From CAYOLL01 sp964404765 [NCBI: uncultured Gemmatimonadota bacterium] (GTDB lineage: Bacteria; 4572-55), in contig CAYOLL010000223.1 in assembly GCA_964404765.1 (NCBI GenBank), positions 1-9,048 on the forward strand: DNA of 9,048 nt. The letters are read 5' to 3'. How positions within the stretch are numbered: the first letter of the stretch is position 1; each line of letters opens with the position of its first letter. Under the pieces are notes generated by a model. It did not search any database. It saw only the letters and a list, made by a program, of their open reading frames with translations, and was not told where the DNA came from. Of the stretch, positions 5,694-9,048 are shown piece after piece. Position numbers and translations under genes: made by a program.

Positions 5694-8063
5694 TTACTTC
5701 AAAAGTGTCATCCGCTGCGTTTCACGTCCGGTTGGCGTGGTCAGTTGCACCATATATTGGCCGGAGGCAAGCCCTGCGCCGTCAAAGGTCACCTGGTATT
5801 CGCCCGCTGCCATTTCGCCGTCAATGAGGGTCTTAACCCGCTGACCGACGCTGTTGTAAACCGTTAGTTTGACCGGAGCGGACTCGCGCAAGCTAAAGGC
5901 AATATTCGTGCTTGGATTAAACGGGTTTGGATGCGCCGGTTTGAGCATCGTTGTCCGCGCCGTCGTTTCGGGAGTCGTCGGTTGATCGGCGGTCACTTCA
6001 TCATCCAATGAAGAAGCAATAGCCCCGGTCGGGATAACTTTGGCCGCGGTGTAGGTGGCTTTGACCCACACCTTTTGGGTCGGATTGGTGCTGTTGTAAT
6101 TCTTTACTTTGATGATGAAATACGCCGTTGTCGTAGGCGTATAGGTTAAGGTCAAATTGCCCGTGCCGTTGACGGCGGCCACTTGCGTGGAGCCGCTGTA
6201 AAGCCGGATTTCCAGGCGCTTGGTGGCGTCCTGCGGAAACAGATTGAGGGTGACGAATTTGCCGGATTCGACAAAAATTTTGCCGACCGTGCGCATCGCC
6301 GTGGAACTAGCCGGCAGCGCCCCGCCTTGCAACAGGGAGCTGGCATGGGAATCGCCCAAATCGTTGGCCATTTCCCATTCCTGAACTGTCGCGCGCTGGG
6401 CCGGCGCAAAACCGCCGCTGATGCCGGCGGGACCCCACACACAATAGCCACGCCGCAGATTCGAGCCGTCACAGGGCGGTACCCAGATGGTAGCCTGACC
6501 CTGGCCATTCGTCCAGATGTCGCTGCTGTTTGCGCCGGAATAGTCATGCAGTTGGACATTAGCCCCAAAGTTGGTTTGAATGGTCGCCGATTGCCAGGTG
6601 CTCCAGCTATCGCTAACCGCAATAATGGCTTTGGCCGAACGCTCAATGATCAGCAAATCCTGCGCCTGCCAACGCACCTGATAAGCCCCGTCTTTAAAAT
6701 TCAACTTCTGATGACACCAGATCAAATTAGCCAGCCACTCGCGCACCGGCAATTGGGCGGCATTTTTCGGATCGTGTGTCCAGCGCTGCCCGGTCGCCCC
6801 GACATCAAACAAATCCTCAAAGAAAATTTGTGGCGAGCCGTCCACCGCCATAGCCACCGCATAGGCCGCCTGAATCCGGCCGTCGGTCGGCTCGATGTGA
6901 CCGCCGCCCAATTCATTGCCTGTATTCCAGCCGGTGTAGTTGCCGGTTGCGCCCACAGTTGGGCGGAAGGTGTCGTGGTTGTTGACAAAAGGTACCGTGC
7001 GCGTCCGGCGATCTTGCTGCGCGCCGGGCAGCGAACCCAGATCATAAAAACCGCTGGCCCCGGTCATGTCCCGCAAGGCTTGCCGCAGGCTAAAGTCAAA
7101 CGTGCCGACCACATCACTGACGCCGTCGCTGTTGTTGGTGTTGTCGATCCAGGTATCCAGTTCGGCCTTGCTGCCCACGTATTCGCCTACGCAAAACATC
7201 TGTGCCCCGCCATTGGCCCAGCCGGCGTTGTAGGCCGCGTTCCAGACAAAGTCCTTGGTCGCCCAATGCGGAAAATGCTTGACCGCATCCAGACGGAAGC
7301 CGTCCACGCCGGTTTGCTTCTTCAGCCAGACCGTGTTGGCCCGCATTTGATCACGCATATAATTAGCCGTTTGTACGGGATTGTAGCCGGAATTGCTACT
7401 CTGGCCGTACGCGCCGGAATAATAGCAATTATCCGGCCCCCAATAACCGGCCGTCCAATCGTCACCTTCGGTATTATGAGCCGAGTTGGGGTGAAAATTT
7501 GACCAATTTTTTGGAAAACGGCCTTGCCGCGCGCCGTAACTGACAGAATCGTTAGCCGTGCCGGGCGTGGCGTAGCAAGCGTAGCGAAAATTCTTCCACT
7601 TGTTGGACCAAGCTTGCGGATCCTGACCGCCGGCGCTCGTTTGCGAACCCGCGCCATCCGTATGATTCCAAACCATGTCTTGAATCACGTCCATTCCGTT
7701 GGCATGGAGCACGGCAACCGATCGCAAATATTGATCCTTGGTCCCAAAACGGGTGGCCGTGCTGTTGCCCTGATATTTGTCGCCCAAATCATAGTGATCG
7801 AACGGTGAATAGCCCACAGAACCCGTGGCGTTTTTATTCTTGGCCGTTGGTGGCACCCACACCGCATCAATGCCCATATCGCGCAGGCGTGGCGCTAATT
7901 CGGCCACATAAGTTGACCAGTTATTGGGGTAGTTATTATTCCAGTAATCCCACCAAAAGCCCTGCAGCACGACTTTCCCGTTCCAGGGGTTTGCGGTTGA
8001 AAGAACAGGCAAAAGGACGAGGAGAAACGCAAAAAACATCGCTAAAAAACGTTTTAGTCTCAT
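5694..8063 (-). CDS. Secreted GH13 alpha-amylase with type-A sorting/FlgD-like C-terminal domain
   Basis: Extracellular endo-acting hydrolase of alpha-1,4-glucan bonds in starch or glycogen; 789 residues. The frame is open for 68 codons further upstream, but ATG at 8063 is preferred: GAAAGGGG lies 7 nt before it and the product starts with a clear signal peptide (MRLKRF, hydrophobic 8-21, cleavage near STA-NP). GH13 catalytic barrel, about 28-440: region I DMVWNH (129-134), region II GFRLDAVKH with nucleophile Asp259, region III GEYV with acid/base Glu294, region IV FVNNHD with Asp364. All three catalytic carboxylates are present. The GFRLDAVKH signature resembles bacterial liquefying amylases (GH13_5-like; subfamily not certain). 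A C-domain sandwich (about 450-545), an unassigned beta-rich module (about 555-672), a Thr/Pro/Glu linker and a C-terminal domain (about 705-789, HPNPFNPST ... GQYMVQL) follow. The last domain is typical of type IX secretion cargo or FlgD-like Ig domains in FCB bacteria. Confidence 0.96.
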   Translation of the reverse strand: MRLKRFLAMFFAFLLVLLPVLSTANPWNGKVVLQGFWWDYWNNNYPNNWSTYVAELAPRLRDMGIDAVWVPPTAKNKNATGSVGYSPFDHYDLGDKYQGNSTATRFGTKDQYLRSVAVLHANGMDVIQDMVWNHTDGAGSQTSAGGQDPQAWSNKWKNFRYACYATPGTANDSVSYGARQGRFPKNWSNFHPNSAHNTEGDDWTAGYWGPDNCYYSGAYGQSSNSGYNPVQTANYMRDQMRANTVWLKKQTGVDGFRLDAVKHFPHWATKDFVWNAAYNAGWANGGAQMFCVGEYVGSKAELDTWIDNTNNSDGVSDVVGTFDFSLRQALRDMTGASGFYDLGSLPGAQQDRRTRTVPFVNNHDTFRPTVGATGNYTGWNTGNELGGGHIEPTDGRIQAAYAVAMAVDGSPQIFFEDLFDVGATGQRWTHDPKNAAQLPVREWLANLIWCHQKLNFKDGAYQVRWQAQDLLIIERSAKAIIAVSDSWSTWQSATIQTNFGANVQLHDYSGANSSDIWTNGQGQATIWVPPCDGSNLRRGYCVWGPAGISGGFAPAQRATVQEWEMANDLGDSHASSLLQGGALPASSTAMRTVGKIFVESGKFVTLNLFPQDATKRLEIRLYSGSTQVAAVNGTGNLTLTYTPTTTAYFIIKVKNYNSTNPTQKVWVKATYTAAKVIPTGAIASSLDDEVTADQPTTPETTARTTMLKPAHPNPFNPSTNIAFSLRESAPVKLTVYNSVGQRVKTLIDGEMAAGEYQVTFDGAGLASGQYMVQLTTPTGRETQRMTLLK

Positions 8064-8170
8064 AAGAAAGCCCCTTTCTTCAGGTATAAAAACAATTGGA
8101 ATGAATGTTGACAGAATGGAAGAAATCTTGAACCATAAAGTTTTGAGGGAAATTGTTGCGGATGAATTCA

Positions 8171-8207
8171 CACAAGTAAAAGTGCAGAAAAAACGTCGCG
8201 CTGTCAA
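8171..8207 (-). promoter_or_regulatory. Candidate amylase promoter
   Basis: On the minus strand a perfect TTGACA (8207-8202) lies about 140 nt before the amylase start. A TACTTGTG (8178-8171), one mismatch from the Bacteroidota-type TAnnTTTG box, follows after 23 nt; a sigma70-type -10 at 17 nt would be poor (CACTTT). The -35-like hexamer is convincing but the downstream box and spacing are not. Confidence 0.25.
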
Positions 8208-8332
8208 GAGGAATTTGTAGGTAGGATTTTTCTTTGGCAATTCGGGCAAAGTTCCCGGCATGCTCACATTGTGGGATAATGCTGGGCGATTCGCCGGAGT
8301 CGTGAAGTTTATTAAACAGTCGTCGATTTTCG

Positions 8333-8815
8333 TTAGCGCAACAAGCCACCGTTATAACGCAGTTGATAGATCAGAACGCCGCTATGCTTAATCGTCTCCA
8401 GACCTTCAAAACGCTCCACATCGCCTTGGTGCGCGTCCGTATAAACGAACGCGCCTTCCCGAACCTGCGCCGGCCCGCGATAAGGGCATTCCGGGGCAAC
8501 CTGACGGAGCGCCGTTTTCAAAAAACTGTAGACCGGCCCGATTTCCGGGGAAGGCGTTGCCGACAGGACGATTCCGCCCGCGTAACTCATGGCCCAGACC
8601 GGCGCATCGCTCTCGTAGATCGTTTCCTGGCCGACAAAATAAATGCCGCCAAAGTAGATGTCGCGATAGAGCCAATTTCCTGCCCGATATTCCAATTGGC
8701 GCGAACCGGGCAGTAACGGGGTCACATTGGCGCTATTGTCTTGCGCGGCATAAGTCTGACGCTTGGCCTGAACCAGAAATTGAATAAAGTCCTTGGTCGA
8801 GATTGACATCTGCAT
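8333..8815 (-). CDS. DUF5680 domain protein
   Basis: A 160-residue soluble protein that matches my recollection of the DUF5680 family, which has no assigned activity; members occur alone or fused to XRE-type DNA-binding domains. No helix-turn-helix is visible here. Features: FIQFLVQAKRQTYA (10-23), PGSRQLEYR (36-44), YRDIYFGG (50-57), FVGQE (60-64), PVWAMSYAGG (72-81), PYRGP (111-115), then FVYTDAHQGDVERFEG (123-138) and a closing LIYQLRYNGG (148-157). ATG at 8824 is possible, but AAAGGA ends immediately beside it and sits 8 nt before ATG 8815, so the shorter start is chosen. The SDR gene stops 23 bp upstream, suggesting one transcript. No signal peptide or membrane segment. The role is unknown; small-molecule or protein binding would be a guess. 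Confidence 0.85.
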   Translation of the reverse strand: MQMSISTKDFIQFLVQAKRQTYAAQDNSANVTPLLPGSRQLEYRAGNWLYRDIYFGGIYFVGQETIYESDAPVWAMSYAGGIVLSATPSPEIGPVYSFLKTALRQVAPECPYRGPAQVREGAFVYTDAHQGDVERFEGLETIKHSGVLIYQLRYNGGLLR

Positions 8816-8838
8816 AATGCACATCCTTTCATGAAGGA

Positions 8839-9048
8839 TTATCTTCCGCCGGCCACGTCAAGCAATGCGCCGGTTGTATACGAAGCTTCCTCCGACAGCA
8901 ACCACAAAATTGCGAGGGCAATTTCGTCTGGCTGTCCGCCGCGCTTAATCGGAACAGTACTCTTGACACGATCCACCCGACCCGGCTCACCGCCGTCGGC
9001 ATGAATATCGGTATAGATAAAGCCCGGTCGGACGGCGTTGACGCGGAT
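8839..9048 (-). CDS. SDR-family oxidoreductase, YgfF-like (C-terminal 69 residues only)
   Basis: The C-terminus of a short-chain dehydrogenase/reductase, an NAD(P)-dependent cytosolic oxidoreductase. The visible part starts IRVNAVRPGFIYTDIHADGG, the conserved strand and PG motif after the catalytic Tyr-Lys helix, then GEPGRVDRVK, the PIKRGGQPDEIALAILWLL helix characteristic of SDRs, and the terminal SYTTGALLDVAGGR before TAA at 8841-8839. The HADGGEPGRVDRVK segment resembles E. coli YgfF and related putative sugar dehydrogenases. The Rossmann nucleotide-binding motif and catalytic residues lie beyond the right edge, so cofactor and substrate cannot be judged. It lies 23 bp upstream of the DUF5680 gene. 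Confidence 0.92.
   Translation of the reverse strand: MRVNAVRPGFIYTDIHADGGEPGRVDRVKSTVPIKRGGQPDEIALAILWLLSEEASYTTGALLDVAGGR

Noticed and set aside
6183-7502. 439-codon open frame on the plus strand
   Set aside because: Antisense shadow of the amylase, whose catalytic motifs and domains on the minus strand are unmistakable.
8064-8267. 68-codon upstream extension of the amylase frame
   Set aside because: The internal ATG at 8063 has a strong ribosome binding site and begins a canonical signal peptide; the extension would bury it.
8080-8349. 89-codon open frame on the minus strand between DUF5680 and the amylase
   Set aside because: It overlaps the DUF5680 3' end, has no recognisable domain, and I see no convincing ribosome binding site.

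Overview
The window reads as a chromosomal segment of a bacterium from the FCB superphylum, plausibly a Calditrichota/KSB1- or Ignavibacteria-like lineage. The evidence is an extracellular alpha-amylase ending in a type-A C-terminal sorting/FlgD-like domain with the hallmark HPNPFNPST, a very large two-propeller (Reg_prop/Y_Y_Y) sensor kinase, a WG-repeat protein, and intergenic DNA dense in small palindromic repeats. The taxonomic placement is inference; no rRNA or marker gene is present.

All five recognisable genes lie on the minus strand, so transcription runs from high to low coordinates. In that order they are: the C-terminal 69 codons of an SDR oxidoreductase resembling YgfF (9048-8839, cut by the window edge); a DUF5680 protein (8815-8333) 23 bp downstream and probably co-transcribed with it; a secreted GH13 alpha-amylase (8063-5694); a secreted protein made of nine WG repeats (5371-4382); and a giant membrane sensor histidine kinase (3492-1, cut by the window edge) with 14 propeller repeats, Y_Y_Y domain, transmembrane helix, HisKA and HATPase_c. 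The kinase frame is open without a stop over 1164 codons; its 3' end, probably a receiver domain, is outside the window. A rho-independent terminator (5501-5541) closes the amylase transcription unit.

The remaining DNA is mostly repeats. Between the WG gene and the kinase (3493-4381) there is no credible gene but four repeat structures: a 240-bp element with perfect 24-bp terminal inverted repeats enclosing four GCCCCATCGGGGC palindromes in +,+,-,- order; a block of four CCCTAAGGG-type palindromes bounded by an 11-bp inverted repeat; a CGGAGTCATG inverted repeat; and a second +,+,-,- cluster of the GCCCC palindromes. The WG gene leader carries an AACCTTGCGAAGGTT palindrome and its inverted copy. 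Most unusual, two arrays of 7-bp units arranged as inverted arms lie inside the kinase coding sequence without breaking the frame: one in the ATPase domain between the N box and G1 box, the other in the linker after the ATPase domain.

Functionally, the amylase is a starch/glycogen-degrading exoenzyme and the kinase has the architecture of hybrid regulators that sense carbohydrate products in Bacteroidota, so a sensing/degradation link is possible but only suggested by proximity. I see no defence system, phage, integrase, tRNA or CRISPR. The best candidates for something undescribed are the repeat families, especially the inverted heptad arrays that have entered a protein domain.
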